The notes below the pieces were generated by a model. It had not been told where the DNA came from, did not search any database, and was given only the letters and a program-made list of their open reading frames with translations. A program made the translations under genes and the position numbers. A stretch of DNA of 64,000 nucleotides from Aurifilum marmelostoma (lineage: Eukaryota; Ascomycota; Sordariomycetes; Diaporthales; Cryphonectriaceae), in the NCBI GenBank assembly GCA_027559495.1, contig JAMXSV010000010.1:434001-498000 (forward strand), given 5' to 3'. Below, piece after piece: positions 13,503 through 27,628 of this stretch (positions are counted from its first letter, which is position 1; the number at the start of each line of letters is the position of its first letter).

Positions 13503-14738
13503 CTTCTCCCTTTTCCACGCGCGGGCTCCAGCAGGTCAGGTCCCCGCTGCGCCTTTGGTTCTGCGTCTTTGTACGTCAATATTAGGGATGGGGCTCGGAG
13601 TTCTTGACAACATGTCTGAGGCTTGGGGTTGGGAAGACGGGAGTTTCTGACTTTTGCATGCCTTTTGTTGAACGGCCGGCAGGGGCGCAAGAATTATGGA
13701 TATGAATTGTTTGGTATCACGACCTCATGTCGCCACATGATACCACATCAGGTGGCGTTACAAAGCATTGTTTGCTGAGAGGCGGAATTGTGTCTTTGAC
13801 ACGGAAATGTCAGGATTATGGACAAAGGCTCGGTGGTGCAGAAGTAGATGTGGATATAGATAGAAAGAGCAGCATCCCAACACACTAATATAATATTGTA
13901 CATGACACTGAAAAGATGGGGGGTGCCGTGGCGAGCATGTCAAAAAGTGACTGCATTCAAAGTCTGTATTGTCTACAGTGATATGGTAATTTCTGACACC
14001 AGATCTGTTTGCCAAGTGTCATGCTACTATGAAAGTGTAAATAGATCTTAAATAATTTGGACTCCGATTCTTAAGAAGAGACTGAGAGTATGTCATCTTG
14101 CTGGGAGACATAATGGAGGGGGGGGGGGGTAATTGTGCTCTAGGCTCATGCTCTCGCCTACCAAGCATATATTCCCCGCAGCATGATACACTGCATGGAT
14201 TTTGTTATTATGATTTTCCCCTTTTGAAGTGAAGTATCTGTGTCTCTATTTACTGACTACCGAAAGATCAAACAACAGTGACAAGCTTTGCTACAACAGC
14301 AACAGAGAAAGACTCAACAGAGCTGTTGATAACTTCCAGCAATGAGGGCGCGGGCTGCAATTAAAGGGACAGGCCAGACACCCCTGCAGGGTTCCTTATC
14401 CATTGTTGAATTTCCGTCCGATAAGATTTTTTTTTTTTTTTCTTTGCGGGTGGGACCGAATTTTTTCTTCTGGGGTCTTTTTTCTCTTCTGACGCGGGTC
14501 ATGGAAACCACTTCAGACGTACAAAAAGTTCTGGTTATACACGCGAATACTAGTCATTGCTATTCCCAACTTTTCCCCTTCTTTTTAATCTTTTCTTGAA
14601 CCTGAATACTCACAACTCATCCATCCTTGGCACCATCAATCATTGATGTCTGGTCCGCCAGCCTGGCTCTTTACAAACAACACCTCCACCACCACTCCCA
14701 CCGCCGCCCAGATCCCGCACAACGACGACAGCAGCACA
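13398..14738. other. Intergenic region between the CRH and SRP40-like genes
   Basis: No gene is seen. It holds the TA repeat described separately, a G12 run at 14118-14129, a T-rich tract around 14429-14441 and the leader of the SRP40-like gene. An in-frame ATG at 14646 could extend that protein. Confidence 0.5.
13464..13500. repeat. (TA)n microsatellite in the CRH 3' region
   Basis: About 18 TA units begin 66 bp after the CRH stop codon, so they probably lie in the 3' UTR or just downstream of it. The run is self-complementary. Confidence 0.9.
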
Positions 14739-16191
14739 ATGGCCAAGTCCAAGAGCAAGGCCGCCGCCGCCGCCGCCGCCCCCAAGAAGAAGAGCACCGT
14801 CCAGGCCCCTCCCGCCCAGCTGCTCGACCTCGTCGAGAACTTCCTCGAGGCCCACCAGCTCGCCGACGCGCGCGCCGCGCTGCAGCAGGAGCGCAAGCAG
14901 AACGGCTGGGCTGCGGCGGCGGCTGCGGCGGCCGGAGGGCAGGGGCAGGCGACGCTTGTGGAGATCTTTGCCAGGCACAGCAGCAGCGCGACGACGCCTA
15001 CGTCTGGGGCGGCGGATGATGAGTCGGAGGATAGCAGCGATAGCGATAGCGACAGCGACAGCGACAGCAGCAGCAGCGATGACGAGAGCGATGTGGAGAT
15101 GAAGGATGCCGAGACGCCTGCCAAGGGTGGTGGTGGTGCTGGTGCTGCTGCTGGTTCCGACTCGGACAGCAGCTCCGACGACAGCAGCTCCAGCGAGGAC
15201 GAGGCTCCCGCCAGGGCAGGGCTGGGGGCAGCCGTGCCCGCCGCCGCCGCCGCCAACCCGCTGAAGCGCAAGGCTGCCGCCGAGAGCGACTCGTCGGATT
15301 CCGGCTCGGACTCGAGCTCCAGCGGCTCTGGCTCGGACGACTCTGACGAGGAGTCTAGTAGCTCTGAGGACGAGGAGCCGCAGGCCAAGAAGCAGAAGAA
15401 GGTGGAGGTGGAGTCGTCTGAGGATGATGATGATGATGATTCTTCTTCTGATGAGAGCTCGTCGTCGGATGAGAGCGATTCGGAGGAGGAGCAGGAAGAG
15501 AAAGAGGTGCCCGTTAAGAAGGGCGCCGTTAAGGCTGAGGAGAGTGTGAGTTTCCTCCCTTGATTATCAAAGAGACTGTAGTGGTGTTTTGTGTGATTCT
15601 TCCTGTTTACTGACATATGCTTCTCGTTCACAGTCCGACTCCGACAGCTCTGATTCCGACAGCTCCAGCGACAGCTCCAGCGACAGCGACTCGGACGACG
15701 ACGAGAAGACCCTCGAAAAGGCCACCAAGACGAAACTCCCCGAGTCCGGCTCCTCCTCCTCAGAGTCCAGCTCCGACTCGGACGACGAAGCCCCTCCCGC
15801 CAAGAAGCAAGCCTCCCCTCCCCTCAAGAACGGCGGCTCCGACTCCTCCGTGACCATGGGCAAGACCTCCCCGGACATCTACCCGCCCCTGCCCCCAGAC
15901 CCGACCCTCAAGAAGAACAACCGCGGCGGCGGCGGCGGCGGGGTCCCACCGCCCCCCAAGGCGCAGAACGAGCCCTTCTCCCGCATCCGCAAGGACATCT
16001 TCGTGGACGACAAGTTCAGGTCCAACCGGTTCGAGGACAACGGGCACGGCTGGGGCCAGAAGGCGCACGAGGACCTGATTGTCACGCGGGGCAAGGGGTT
16101 CACCAAGGAGAAGAACAAGAAGAAGCGGGGTGCCTATCGGGGCGGTGCTATTGATATGCATGCCCGCAATGGTATCAAGTTTGATGACTAG
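14739..16191 (+). CDS. SRP40/Nopp140-like nucleolar phosphoprotein
   Basis: Proteins of this type act in the nucleolus as chaperones of snoRNPs and RNA polymerase I-associated assembly. Two exons (14739-15545 and 15634-16191; 88-bp intron, donor GTGAGT) encode 454 residues. After a short basic/Ala leader, residues about 25-50 (QLLDLVENFLEAHQLADARA) look like a LisH dimerisation motif. The centre is long acidic Ser-Asp/Glu tracts, likely casein kinase 2 substrates, alternating with Lys/Pro-rich segments. The C-terminus is the diagnostic SRP40 domain, with FSRIRKD, GHGWGQKAHEDLIVTRGKGF and KKKRGAYRGG. The start at 14739 has A at -3 and G at +4. The in-frame ATG at 14646 is in poor context and would add 31 low-complexity residues. 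The intron falls inside a serine/acid tract, so the exact junction rests on the splice consensus and frame. Confidence 0.9.
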
Positions 16192-16978
16192 GGCGGCGTG
16201 TCTGGAGGGGGGCCTTGAAGGGTAGGGAAGGGACTCGCTCATGGTGGAGAAGTGAGAAAGAAGAAGATTAAATCGAGCACATACGCTTCGAGACCACGTT
16301 CCACTAGCGGCGTGGTGGTCTCGAAGTGGATGCGCTTGATCTGGCATCTCGCGATCGATGTGCATCTGCAGCATGGCTATCTGGCGATCTCACAAGCAAG
16401 TCGCATATAGAACCCCCTTTCCCCGGGCTATTTTGTCACATGAAAAAGAAGAAGACCGAAAGCATTGCTCAAACAACGCGCTCTTCCGCCATCACCTGCA
16501 AAAAGGTCAATACAGCGTGGCTCGTTTGCTTTCCATGCGAGGAGGATTCTGGTGTTGTTGTTGGTGCGAGGGCGCAAGAAGAAAAGATAGGTGTGTCTCA
16601 AGAGTGAGCATTCAATGTTTTTTTTTTTATTTTATTTCGGTAGTAGAGGGGGTGCTTGATGATATCCTACATTTAGTTGTGGCGTTAAAAATTTAGAGAT
16701 TCGATGTCAGATAGACTCCGGCTCTGGAAGGGTCGTTTTCCTTTTCATTTAGGGCAATGAATGAACCTGGTGCTTGTCATAAACATCTTGACCTGTTGCT
16801 GCGAGGATTTTACTGGCGATGGTCGTGGCGACTTGCGATTCTAATTTTCATTGCATGCGGGTAAATGGAAACAATTCGGGCGTGAATCACAGCAGTTTCT
16901 TGCACAAACAGAATCTCGTTGGATCTATATACAGATCTAGAACAATGAGGAGATACTGGTGCACATCCTTCTTCTTGC
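16192..16978. other. Convergent 3' region between the SRP40-like and ABCF genes
   Basis: Both neighbouring genes end here. It contains the perfect 12-bp inverted repeat listed separately and T-rich tracts near 16618-16636 that suit 3' end formation. No gene is seen. Confidence 0.6.
16286..16326. repeat. Perfect 12-bp inverted repeat in the SRP40-like 3' region
   Basis: CTTCGAGACCAC at 16286-16297 is matched exactly by its reverse complement at 16315-16326, with a 17-nt spacer. It begins 95 bp after the SRP40-like stop codon, so a transcript would probably carry it as a stem-loop in the 3' UTR. Confidence 0.8.
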
Positions 16979-19350
16979 TTAGTGCTTCGCAACCACACCC
17001 TGCGCGTCCGCCTGGGCCGTGATTCTCTTCTTGTAATCTGCCACGGTGCCGTCAAACTTCTCCACCGTGCCGCCCTCGCACACCCACAGGCTGGTGCACA
17101 CGGTCTGCAGCATGGTCACGTCGTGGCTGACCATCAGCACGCCACCCTGGAACTCGCGCAGGGCGTCGGAGAGGGCGTCCATGGCCTCGATGTCGAGGTG
17201 GTTAGACGGCTCGTCGAGGACGAGGATCTGCGGGTTCGTCAGCGCCAGGCAGGCGAATGCCACACGGGACTTTTGGCCTCCGGAGAGCAGGCCCATCTTC
17301 TGCAGGCCGGTGGTGCCCGTGATGCCAAAGGCGCCGAGGGTGCGCCGGTACTCCTCGTCGGTCTTGCCCGGGTAGTTCTTGGCCATGAAGGAGACGGCGG
17401 ACGTGGTGAGGTCGAGGGCGTCGACGTGGTGCTGGGCGAAGAAGCCGACGCGCAGGCGGGGGTGCTGCGAGATGAGGCCCGACGAGGGGCTGAGCTTGCC
17501 GATGAGCAGCTTGAGGACGGTCGTCTTGCCGGCGCCGTTGGGGCCTACGATGCCGATCCGGCTGTCGAGCTGCACGTCCAGATCCACGTTGCGCAGCAGG
17601 ATCTTGTCCTTGGAGTAGCCAAAGGTGACGCCCGACATCTGCACGATGGGCGGCGACAGCTTCTCGACGTCCGGGAACTTGAAGTGCACGCTGTACTCGG
17701 CCTCGGGCGGCTCGAGCACCGGCATGCGCTCCAGCTTCTTGATACGCGACTGCGCCTCGGACGACTTGGCCGCGTTGTAGCGGAACTTGTCGATAAAGGC
17801 CTGCAGGTGTGCGCGCTCCGCCATCTGCTTCTCGTACTCGCGCTTGGCCGTCTTCTTGCGCTCCTCCTTGGTCGCGTAGAAGGAGGCAAAGTTGGCCCCG
17901 CGGTAGTAGTCGAGCCGTTGGCTGTGCTGGTGGATGATGTCGGTGGCCACCTCGTCCAGGAAGGCTCTGTCGTGGGAGACGACGAGCACGGTGCTGGGGT
18001 AGCCCTGCAGGTAGCTGGACAGGAAGGTGATGGAGGGGACGTCCAACATGTTGGACGGTTCATCAAGGAGCAGGAGGTCAGGCTCGCAGAAGAGCGCCCG
18101 GGCGAGCGCAAGACGCATGCGCCAACCACCGGAGAAGGTCTTGGTGGCGAACTGCTGTCGTTCTGGCGAGAAGCCGAGACCGGCCAGAATGCTTGCTGCT
18201 CTTGATTCCGCCTTGTCTGACTCCATCTCTGCAAGCTTGGCCTGGACGTCGACAAGCTTCTGGTCCTGGGCCTCACGGTCACGGTCTAACCTCGCGGCGT
18301 CTTGTGATGTGTCTGCCATCGTGGACCTCTGCTCTTCTATCTCGCTCAACTTGTTGGTGATTTCCTGTGGTACTTGTCAGCAATCACGCCGATAGCATAA
18401 CAACGAAGGCGACGAGGGGTCGCGCTTACGGCCTCATCCCTCAAAAGAACTTTTCGCCAAACATCTGCGTCAAGGACAGCTTGTATAGCGGGAGTATCAT
18501 CACCAGTGATCTATCAGAAAGGTCAGTTTGATTTTCTGAAGCAACTCGGCTGGGGACCCCGACGTACCTCTTGCTCGACGTGCAGAATAGAGATATGTGT
18601 GGGGATAGGGACCTCTCTGCGAGACAGGGCCCGCAGCAACGTAGATTTACCAACACCGTTGTTACCGACGAGACCATAACGATGGCCATATGCCAAGGTA
18701 AATGTCGTATCCGTCAAGATTCTCTGGCCACCAATAGAGACATCAATGTTGTCGATCTTGATGTCCTTGGACTTGCCACCAGAGCCGACAGCCTGCAGCG
18801 GGTTGACGGCCATATAGAACTCCTCATATGACTGGGTCGATTCTGGCTGGTCGAGCAGCCGCGAAGCCTCATACTCGACCGTCTTGAAGGTCTTCTTCTG
18901 CTGCTTTGCGGCAATCTTGCGCTCTGCCTTCTCCAGCTTCTTGCGGTCAACCTTGGACTCCACCTTCCTGGCGTTGGCGGCCTCGAGGTCCACAGCACCG
19001 GTAGCCACCGCCAAGGTGGACGACATGGTGTTCTGGGCGCCGACCTGGATGGTCTGGTCCAACCTCCGCACGGTAGGACCCTTCCGCTCCGCCGACCCAT
19101 TAGCCTCGTCGTATCTTGCAACCCATTTCTCCACCAGCTCCCGGATCTTGTCCTGCTTCTTGGCGTCAGAATCACCCGAGGCGGACAGTAGCAGCTCTGT
19201 CACGACAGAGGCCGCCTCAGCCAGCGGAGATGGGCCGGCCTGGTCCTCATCACCGGCCCAGGAGGTGGAGGCATGTGTGAGATAGCCAGCCGAGTACTCG
19301 GAAACGACTGGATCGATGTTGGGGATGATCGACCTGATCTCAGACTCCAT
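16979..19350 (-). CDS. ABCF ATPase, Gcn20/ABCF3 type
   Basis: In yeast Gcn20 binds Gcn1 and ribosomes and helps activate the eIF2-alpha kinase Gcn2 during amino-acid starvation; it is cytosolic and has no membrane domain. Three exons, 19350-18568, 18510-18430 and 18364-16979, with introns of 57 and 65 bp, give 749 residues, almost the yeast length. The N-terminal about 190 residues resemble the Gcn20/ABCF3 leader rather than other ABCF classes. The first cassette has Walker A GNNGVGKST (about 229-237), signature FSGGWRMRLALARAL and Walker B LLLLDEPSN. A charged linker is followed by the second cassette with GPNGAGKTT, LLSGGQKSRVAFACLAL and LVLDEPSNHLD, both with intact H-loop histidines (SHD). 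All ATPase motifs are intact. It converges with the SRP40-like gene; both concern translation or ribosomes, but that may be chance. Confidence 0.93.
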
Positions 19351-22300
19351 GGTTGATCGTCAAACGAGTACGGTGAAACTGCAAGAGACAGACAGACTGA
19401 GGCTCCAGTCACAATGTGATATAACACCTGGCCAAGCTGATAATGTTCCTGGTGATCTTGGCTCACAGCTACGCCGGCTTCTTTGCTGTCTTGTCGGATG
19501 GGTATTTGTGCCAATTTCGGCCAGATTGCAGCTTCTCAGGATCTGGTCTCTCGGTATTTGCAAGACGATATGGCGTCAAGGTCGATCCCGGGTACAATCA
19601 GTCACTTCTTCAGCGACTTATCGTGGCCATTTGGCTGCTTCAACGTTCAATCTTGGGCGAGGTTGAGTTTGAGAGGGCTGTCGCCCCACGTAGCGCTAAG
19701 CCTGATATAGCATAGCGGCCTGCTCTCCAGGTAGCCGCACGCACGGATCATGAGCACAGAACACAGGCAAGCACGCACTTGGCACCTCCCATCCCGATTT
19801 GGTGAGAGCTTGGCCATCTCGTCAAGTCTTCTTTTGCACGGCCAACCAGCTAAGAAACGAATCCCGCTCGCCACCATCGAGCCCTAATGAACAACCTCTG
19901 GCGCCAGCAAAGGACCCTGAATCGTCTTTTCTTGACAGCCGCTATCATCACCACCACCAGACCAGATCGCGGCTGTTCATCCGCTCCAACTCGGCTCCCG
20001 CTCGTCCCCAGGCCCCCTCCCCCCTCGCCCCCAAGTGTCTTAGCCAAAGGCGCACGCCAGCGAGTGGGTGCCTCGAACCCCCGCTTCCTCGAGTCGACGG
20101 CTTGACCATATTACGTGCAGCCAGCCTAATGAGTCGGCCGCAAAGCCTCGTCACTTGTCACCCGCAGATTTCCTCGTTAATCGGGTCTCGTCTGGTCGCC
20201 GACAAGTCCCTTCGCAATGGCGCCAGCCACCCGCAAAACCTAACCCAGCAGTTGTCCCAGGTGTGCCAGGAAAGGAACGCCTCACTGCGCAGACGCCAAT
20301 ACGGAGCAGGCTTAGCCTCGTCGCGTACAGCCGCGCCCAGCAGGGGCCTCGCGTCAGCAGTCTGGCCAATGAGTGCGTGCCCTCCAGCCCTGACAGGCGG
20401 ATGCGAGACCCCAGGTGTTGTTGGGGTATGTTGATCCAGAGCATAATGACGCCCGGCACAGCAAATCACTTCCCCCCCTCGCCTCCAGCCGAACCAATCA
20501 CCCAAGCTGGCGCTCTGATCGGCCCATGACGCAAATGTTCCGCAGTCGCACCCTCTCCTCTGCAAGATGCTCGATGATCGACCCGCAGGCGCAGAGCGTT
20601 GCTATTTACGTCCCTACCGTCCCTCGAACCTCCCAATCTACCGGATACTCGGTACTGGGCCAGTGACAAGACGTGCCCGCAGGAGAATGCAAAGCATGCG
20701 ATTCGACGGATCCAGCAACTCCTATCTGTGGCTCGTGCGTGGCATCATGTGGCGACTCTGATCTGGCCGACAGAGTCCGAGCGATTTCGGCTTTGGAGGG
20801 GAAATAACAAAACAACATTCACGCCACCAGCAGGACGATCTGTCTCGTCTCAGCTTACACCGTGATACCCCTGTTTCTGCACCCATCAACACGGGCTGGA
20901 CTCGACCTCTTCCGGAGACTTTGTTTGCTGAGGCGTCACGTCCTCTCCTGATTGCTCGACCACCCCGCATCTTATATGATGGGAATCCCTGGATTACTCC
21001 GTCCAGATCAAAGCTCAATTGACCAATGTCAGAGCCCAGCCACGGTCAGACGGCTTCCCAGGGAACAAGAGACTATATCAGCTTACTACTATTGACACAC
21101 AAAGATACCCGTATTCTTCTTTCTGCTGACACGTACCATAGTCTACAGCAGTGTTCAGTCAGGATAACCCAGCAGTGGTGTGAGGTCCGGCGTGACCCCG
21201 ACGCATCTCGACCGTCGATAAACCCATGCATACTCACAGTAGCGCCAACTTTATATTGGTGCTCTTCTTAAGATGTAACGAGGACAAGACAGCGCAGATG
21301 CTACTGTTCCTTCTCGACCGTATCGTCCTTGCTTTCTTCGAGAGGGGTTTCGGAGGCCTTGGCTAGGCTGGGTACCGGACATGGTGTTCCGGGCATGCGA
21401 CCTCCAGCTTTGGGTCGGAGCTGCCTGCAGGTTGCAGAACCGAGGCTGCATCTCACATCTTGGAGAGGCCATCCAAGCCCCAATCACAACATTCTTTGTG
21501 CTCGTGAGTAATTTCCGCTCATGAGGCTGCTGCTGATCGCTCAGCCTTGATCACCCAGAGATGGATGGCTCGTCAGAAGAGAAGGCGTTCCTAGCAACAC
21601 ATGCCCGCATTTTTGAATTGTCGGGTTATTCTTTCGGCGCAAACCTCCCGTTCTAACTTTAGCAGCCGAACGATCCTCAGTGGGGACCTCGGAGGTTGCC
21701 TTCCACCCGGCCTTGAGAACTGGCGGCTCAAAATTTCGAACAAGGGCATTCGAGACTCGTACGCTTGGGCCCATTGTTTAACCCGACTGGTTGAAGAACT
21801 GATCGCCCAGCACATTCCTCCGCATCAGGTTGACAAGGAGCCACGTACCTGGAACTTGATGTGATGAGAGAAATTGAGCGGAGGCAGGTGGAATATCGGC
21901 TAGTTGGCAGAGCCATGGGCCTAGCAAGCAAGGCCTCGAGGGTTGATTCCTCACATGCTTGGCGTCAGCCCAACAGTTTCCTTGCCACACAGACCCTGCG
22001 CCCTGTGCTTTCCCGAGGTCACCTCTTGGAGCCTCTTGGAGGAAGCTGTTGACAGGACGCACTTCTGGCAGCCATATCATCCTTCTCCCGTGGAGATGAT
22101 CTTTTTTTTTTCTTTCGCAGAAATCACTAACGCACCTCGACGAGCCTAGTCCAGACTTGTGAGCGGACACACGAACCAGGCTCGGCCTGGTGCCGATCCG
22201 TGGCGTTGCAGTCGCATTGTGGCGCCAGATTTTCCACGGTCGTGTCAGCAGAGACACGATTGCTTTTGTGTCAGCCGAGACCGTCATAATTATGAGACAT

Positions 22301-25300
22301 CCAGAGGGATTCCAGCCATCACATTTTGCCCGGATTTTCCACGCCCGGTAGGTGTTTGTTGTCATGACGACTTGAGCTGTGGCGTCCCTACTTGTGGGGC
22401 ATCTCGTAGCCGCCTGCATCTATGCATGCAGCATGCAGGTGCGGACCTTTTTCCCAAGCTCATATTGGCTCGGGGGCCCTGCCTCACCTGCCAACTTTCG
22501 TACAGTGATTGCAGGGCCGTCAGCAACACAAATCTCCGGCTGCAGAGAGGCGCTGGCGGCAGCGGCCGCGCCTGGCCGCGAGACGAGTCATCTGTTGGTT
22601 TATCAGGGGATGGCTGTAGGGGGGTAAAAAAGCTCACAATACCCTTGAATTTTTCATCAGCTCACCAGGAGCTCTGGTGGGACTTGTTCCGCGCTCTGTT
22701 TTCCTTCTCATTTACAAGCCTGCTTCCTCCTGCAAGGGCGAGGTTTGCCATCCTGTTGCCCCCACAGTTCCAATCCGAAACAATGGCATGGCGGGGTGAT
22801 GTGGAGGCTGGGCGAGACGAGGACCCACCCCGACTGGACGGAACGATCAAGTCTTGCTTCTACCATGGTAACCGGGCTGCCGAGGGTCCTGTTCGCGACA
22901 TGAATCTTGAACAGGGAACAACGACTAAACGAGGACAAGTCCTCGAAGACACAATGTGGCCTTGCAAGGAACCAGATGTGTGACCTGTCACGTAAGACAG
23001 GGCAGGGGGGAATACAATGAGTGGGTGAGGGCATGCAGATGCTGACATAAACCACAAAAAAGCCGGCGCCAACTTGACTGCCGGGCAGCTTCGGAGCGGC
23101 GGGTCGCCGTCGCGGGGACGGGAGCCCGCTTGGGCCTTCTCTGTCCCTGCTTTTTCTTCCTTTTTACCTTTGAAACTCCTTGCCTTTGTGGGGATAATGG
23201 CGATTATGTCCCCGATGGCACGTCCATATTGTCCGGTGATCCACACGACTCCTTGGTGGACGGGCTGCAAAAGGATTGGGCAAGAGTTTGCTTGCTGGTG
23301 GTGAGACGCAAGGGCTCCGTCCCTTGCCTTCCGGCCCCGGAGCCGATCGTTTCGTACTGCGTAATAGTGCCCTTGGTGGCTGGGGGCGATGAGTGATGAG
23401 CGGCTCCACACCAGCATCGTATACCTGAGGGGATCTCGATCGATTCTGGGGAAGTGATCGGCACACACACACACACACCCAGGGAAACCTATAGAGTGGC
23501 GGTGATGAGAGGCGACTCCCCTTGTTGCGAGACGCGCTGAGACGGAAGAAGAGGAAAAACAAAAAAACAAAAACGGGATAATGTCAAAAGGCATCCGATG
23601 TTGCAACGACGCTTGTCAAGGCTCTGAACCCGTGCCGAAAGCTTGCTATCCCTCCCTTCCCACCCCCTCCCCCTGTCAAAGTGCTTTGCGGTCACCGCAT
23701 ACGGACTGCGGCGAGTTGCAGACGGCCATGACTGGCTGACAGCTGCTGTGAGCCTCGTTAGCCGGGTGTAGCCGCGTCCGTTGTGTGAAACGCTGACACT
23801 GCCCCTCGCCGCGCGGGGCGACCAGCTTGCCAGGGAATAAAACCAGCAGGGAGAGAGATTGCTGCGACACAAAGGGTGGACTATCACAATCATGCAATCC
23901 GGCGGTCAAGAGATGCCAAGTCCGCCTGCTCCTGCTGCTGCTACTCGTGCTGCCAACAAGCTAACGTGTAGAGCAAGGGCCGGGCAGACGGGTTTGCGAC
24001 CGTGACAGCCGTGGCGGAAAGGAGTTACAGAGATGACTAGGAAAGAGGAGAAGCCAGGCCTGCAAACGTGGTCCAGACGTACTACTGCGCCTGGGAGGGC
24101 CATCTCTGGCAAGGTGGTAACTGCGCGTGTGTTCGGCTTCGTGCTTCCTGGTGTTAGCCGAACCGGTCATGACACACGTGCAGCAAGGCCTATGCGAGGT
24201 AAATGTGGCTGCCATGCAGATGGCAGGGGTATCGTCTCTCCTTCATGGAAAAAGGAAGAATAGAGGGACAAAAGAACAAAAGAGGAAAAGAAGCAGAAAC
24301 AGAGAGGGAAAGAAGCAAGGAAGAAAGGGAGGAAAAGCAACCACCCCGGCTGAATGACGAGGTCGACCACAGATCGCGGCCCTGCCACACTGCACACTGC
24401 ACACTGAACACACACACACACACAGCAAATCAAAGAGCACCGCCTACCAGAATCATCGTGCACTCTATTACAGTATCCTGAATGGTTTCGAGGCGGGTCC
24501 CAACGGGGATGCCGGTCTCCATTCTAGGACCGAACAAAGAGAACAAAAAAGAAGCAAAACCTTGTTTTGGTCTTGGTATTTGGGAAGCCTCACTTTCCCT
24601 TTATTTCCTGTTTTCTTCTCTTGCGATTGGTGCCGCCCGTGCCCCATCCGGCCTCAAAGTGGTATAATCCACTTCATTGACCGAGCTGAAAGAAACTTTT
24701 TTCCCCCTCCCCTTCCTTCCCTCTTCTTTTTCTTTTTTTCTTCTCGTCATCCTGTAACACATCTTGGTGATACGCATCCTGGGCACCCTGGAGCTGCAGT
24801 GGAGCATTGCTCTCCTGAAAGACCTCAAGATATGAGGGGGGAAAGACGAGCACGACCGTTCCAGCTAGTTTAGCACTCGTTCACAGACGCCGTTTGTTAT
24901 CTCTAGCGCAGCCCTCTGTGCGCGAGGTGTAGACTGCATCTGGAGACGGGGGGGGGGGATTTGATAATTCATCAAATGTCAGTAAAGGCCCGGTTCGGAG
25001 GCTGTGTGTGCTCTGACCTCTCGTTGTAGTCTTCTTGTATGGGAAGAAGCAGGTCAGCCCTTTTTTTTTTTTTTCTTCCGTTCCTCCATGTACTATGGGT
25101 CATACTGTAGGCTACTATAGGTCCCACCACAAAGTCTAATGCCGACGCCGCCGCCGCCGCTGCTGCGCTACTTGCGTTCACTGGGCCGAGGCCGTGCAGG
25201 GAGGAGGAAAGAGAAGAAGAGAAAAAAGAAGGGAGAGAAATGGAAAGTGCAAATTGTTGCGATCTCAGCCGTCCCGGCCTAGTCAAGAGCTGGCCCGTAA

Positions 25301-27573
25301 TTCCGATATTATCAACTCGCATCTCCGTGTTATCACGGCGAGGCTGCACATACAGTGGAGTATCCCTTTGCAAAGAAAAGTAAGTCGCGAGAGCGAGCGG
25401 GTTTCGTCTTTCTTGTCAGGAAACGAAAGAAAAATAGCATGGGCCGGTCCCTGTCCAGGCTGGTTGTGGTGTGTCACAGAAACATCTTTTTCATGGTCGT
25501 ACGTACAGGCAGAGCAAACCTGTGCTATAGTCTCCCATTTCCAAAAGAGGGATTTTTGCGAGATCTCGATTTGGAGGTGGTTTTTTCCCTGATTTTCTTA
25601 AATTTCTTGTTCCCCTTTCCCAGCTCCATGGTTTAGCTTGTCGCGCAGAGATACGGCATTTTCAAAATGGCATGATGTGGCAGTTTGAGCTAAAGCTCAG
25701 GCGCGGTCCACATTGGAGTGTTCGTGATGTCCAGGCTCGGGCCAATGGCAACCTAACCTGACCCATAAGTAAACACTAGGTGAACAGCTTAGACTTGGCT
25801 CCCCCCTTGTGTGTGGCATTGTTCAGGTCTTCGGTCAGGAAGAGTCGGCCACCCACATTTTCAAAACCCAGACGCACACATCCCGTCTGCCAACTCATCG
25901 TGGCGTCACCTGGGCGGCCGGTTGGCAGCGTTGTCATGACGGGGACGGCCCCTGCTCAGTCGCTGAGGTGATGGGGATGCGGCCTGCTCAGGCCTTTCCG
26001 AAACCAGCAGGGCCAGCTGTGTTCTGTTCTTGCGGTGTGGGGAGTATAGTACTAGTAGTAGCAGTTGTGGTGGTAGGGTGTGGTTGACCTTCTCTAGTAT
26101 ACTGGGGAAGGGGGGGGATTCAGACCTTGAGATTGGCCGAGATTCGACTGGCAGCGGGTGGTCCTTCTTTTCGGCTGCTGGGAGCAAGAAATCTCATAGG
26201 TCTCAGCCTGGTTTACGCTAAGCATGAAGTGGATGCCTCTTCGCTGCTTGCTTGGTCTTGGAAAGCAAGATCGAGAAGGCGGAGAATTCAAGCTTTCTGC
26301 TGGACTGCACGATGAGGGCAAAAAGACGGGTGCTGAGTGGACGAGTAGGGGAGGGAATCCACCCGATGACGCGCGGGAGGGTGACTACTGCACAGCACAC
26401 CACCAGTCCCAGCCCCAGCCCAGCCTGCTGCATTACTTGCCGTCGTTATGCAGGACAAAGATGCGTGCTGCTGTATGTAGGATCAAGGGGCCGAGAGCCC
26501 ACCAGCCTACAGCATGTGAGGGATGAGGCCGTGTCTGAGCCACGGCTTGCATGTGCCCGCCCACGGTGTATGACTCCCCACGTAACAAGATGTCTCGTAC
26601 TGCATGCTTCTTCTGGCCGTCTGTTGTCTTGGGTCTCGTGCATGAAATTGCTCGTCACGCAACCTGGCAACCTAGGGCCTGGCCCGGCAACTATGGTATA
26701 AATTTTCCAAGACATGAGGCAGCGCGTGGTTTATTCCAGGGCTTGCAGTTGGTCAGACCCTGTAGACTTGGTCGAGTGGAAAGGTCTGGCCGCCGCTCTT
26801 GGGTGGACGAAATTGGAGATGCCGCGGTACCAGGAACAAGCTGGTCACTGCTGGTCTCTCGCTCTCTCTCTGTGTGTGTCTGTTCCGTCTCATCTCTCGG
26901 GCTAGGGAAGGAATGACGGTTTGATGGGCTGTCATGTCAACGGGCCGCCCGCAGTTTGTTGTGGTTCTTGTTGTTTGAAGGTGGGTGTGGAGGACGTGGC
27001 TGTTCCTTCCACCGTCGAGGCTTGCCGCGAGATGACATGCTAGACTTTGAGTCCTGGTCGTCGCGTAGTAGAGAAGGAGCATGTCTCTCATTCTTTCCAC
27101 AAGACACGATCTTGGGATTCTATGGGACCCGCCCCAGCTTGTTTCCCGTCCTGGCATAGTGCTGTTTCCTTTGTGGCGCGGGATCCCTGTAATTGTTTGT
27201 GTACCGTAAGTAAATAGTAGTGATGAGTACCTGGCGGCTTGGTGGTGGTGGTGGTGGTGGTACGCCATCACCCATGGCGCGAGGAGAAGAGGGAGGAAGA
27301 GCTGGGTTGACGCCGCGCTAGGCTGGAAGTGGGGCGTCCCGGGAAGACCTGATTTGGTGCTGGGGGAAACAGCGTTGCTTCAGGTACCTGGCTCACCTAC
27401 CACCTTTTTTTTTTCCCTTTTTTTTCTTCTGATAATGATTTTATCTTCACTTTTGTCCATACTCCTGCCTGAACGGGGCCCTGTTTCCCGAAAATCCCAG
27501 CGCCCACCTCCGCCGCCCATTTTCCACCAGACAAGCACCACCTGCTGCTGCACTGTTCCTGTGTCATTTCTTA

Positions 27574-27628
<55 letters not shown>
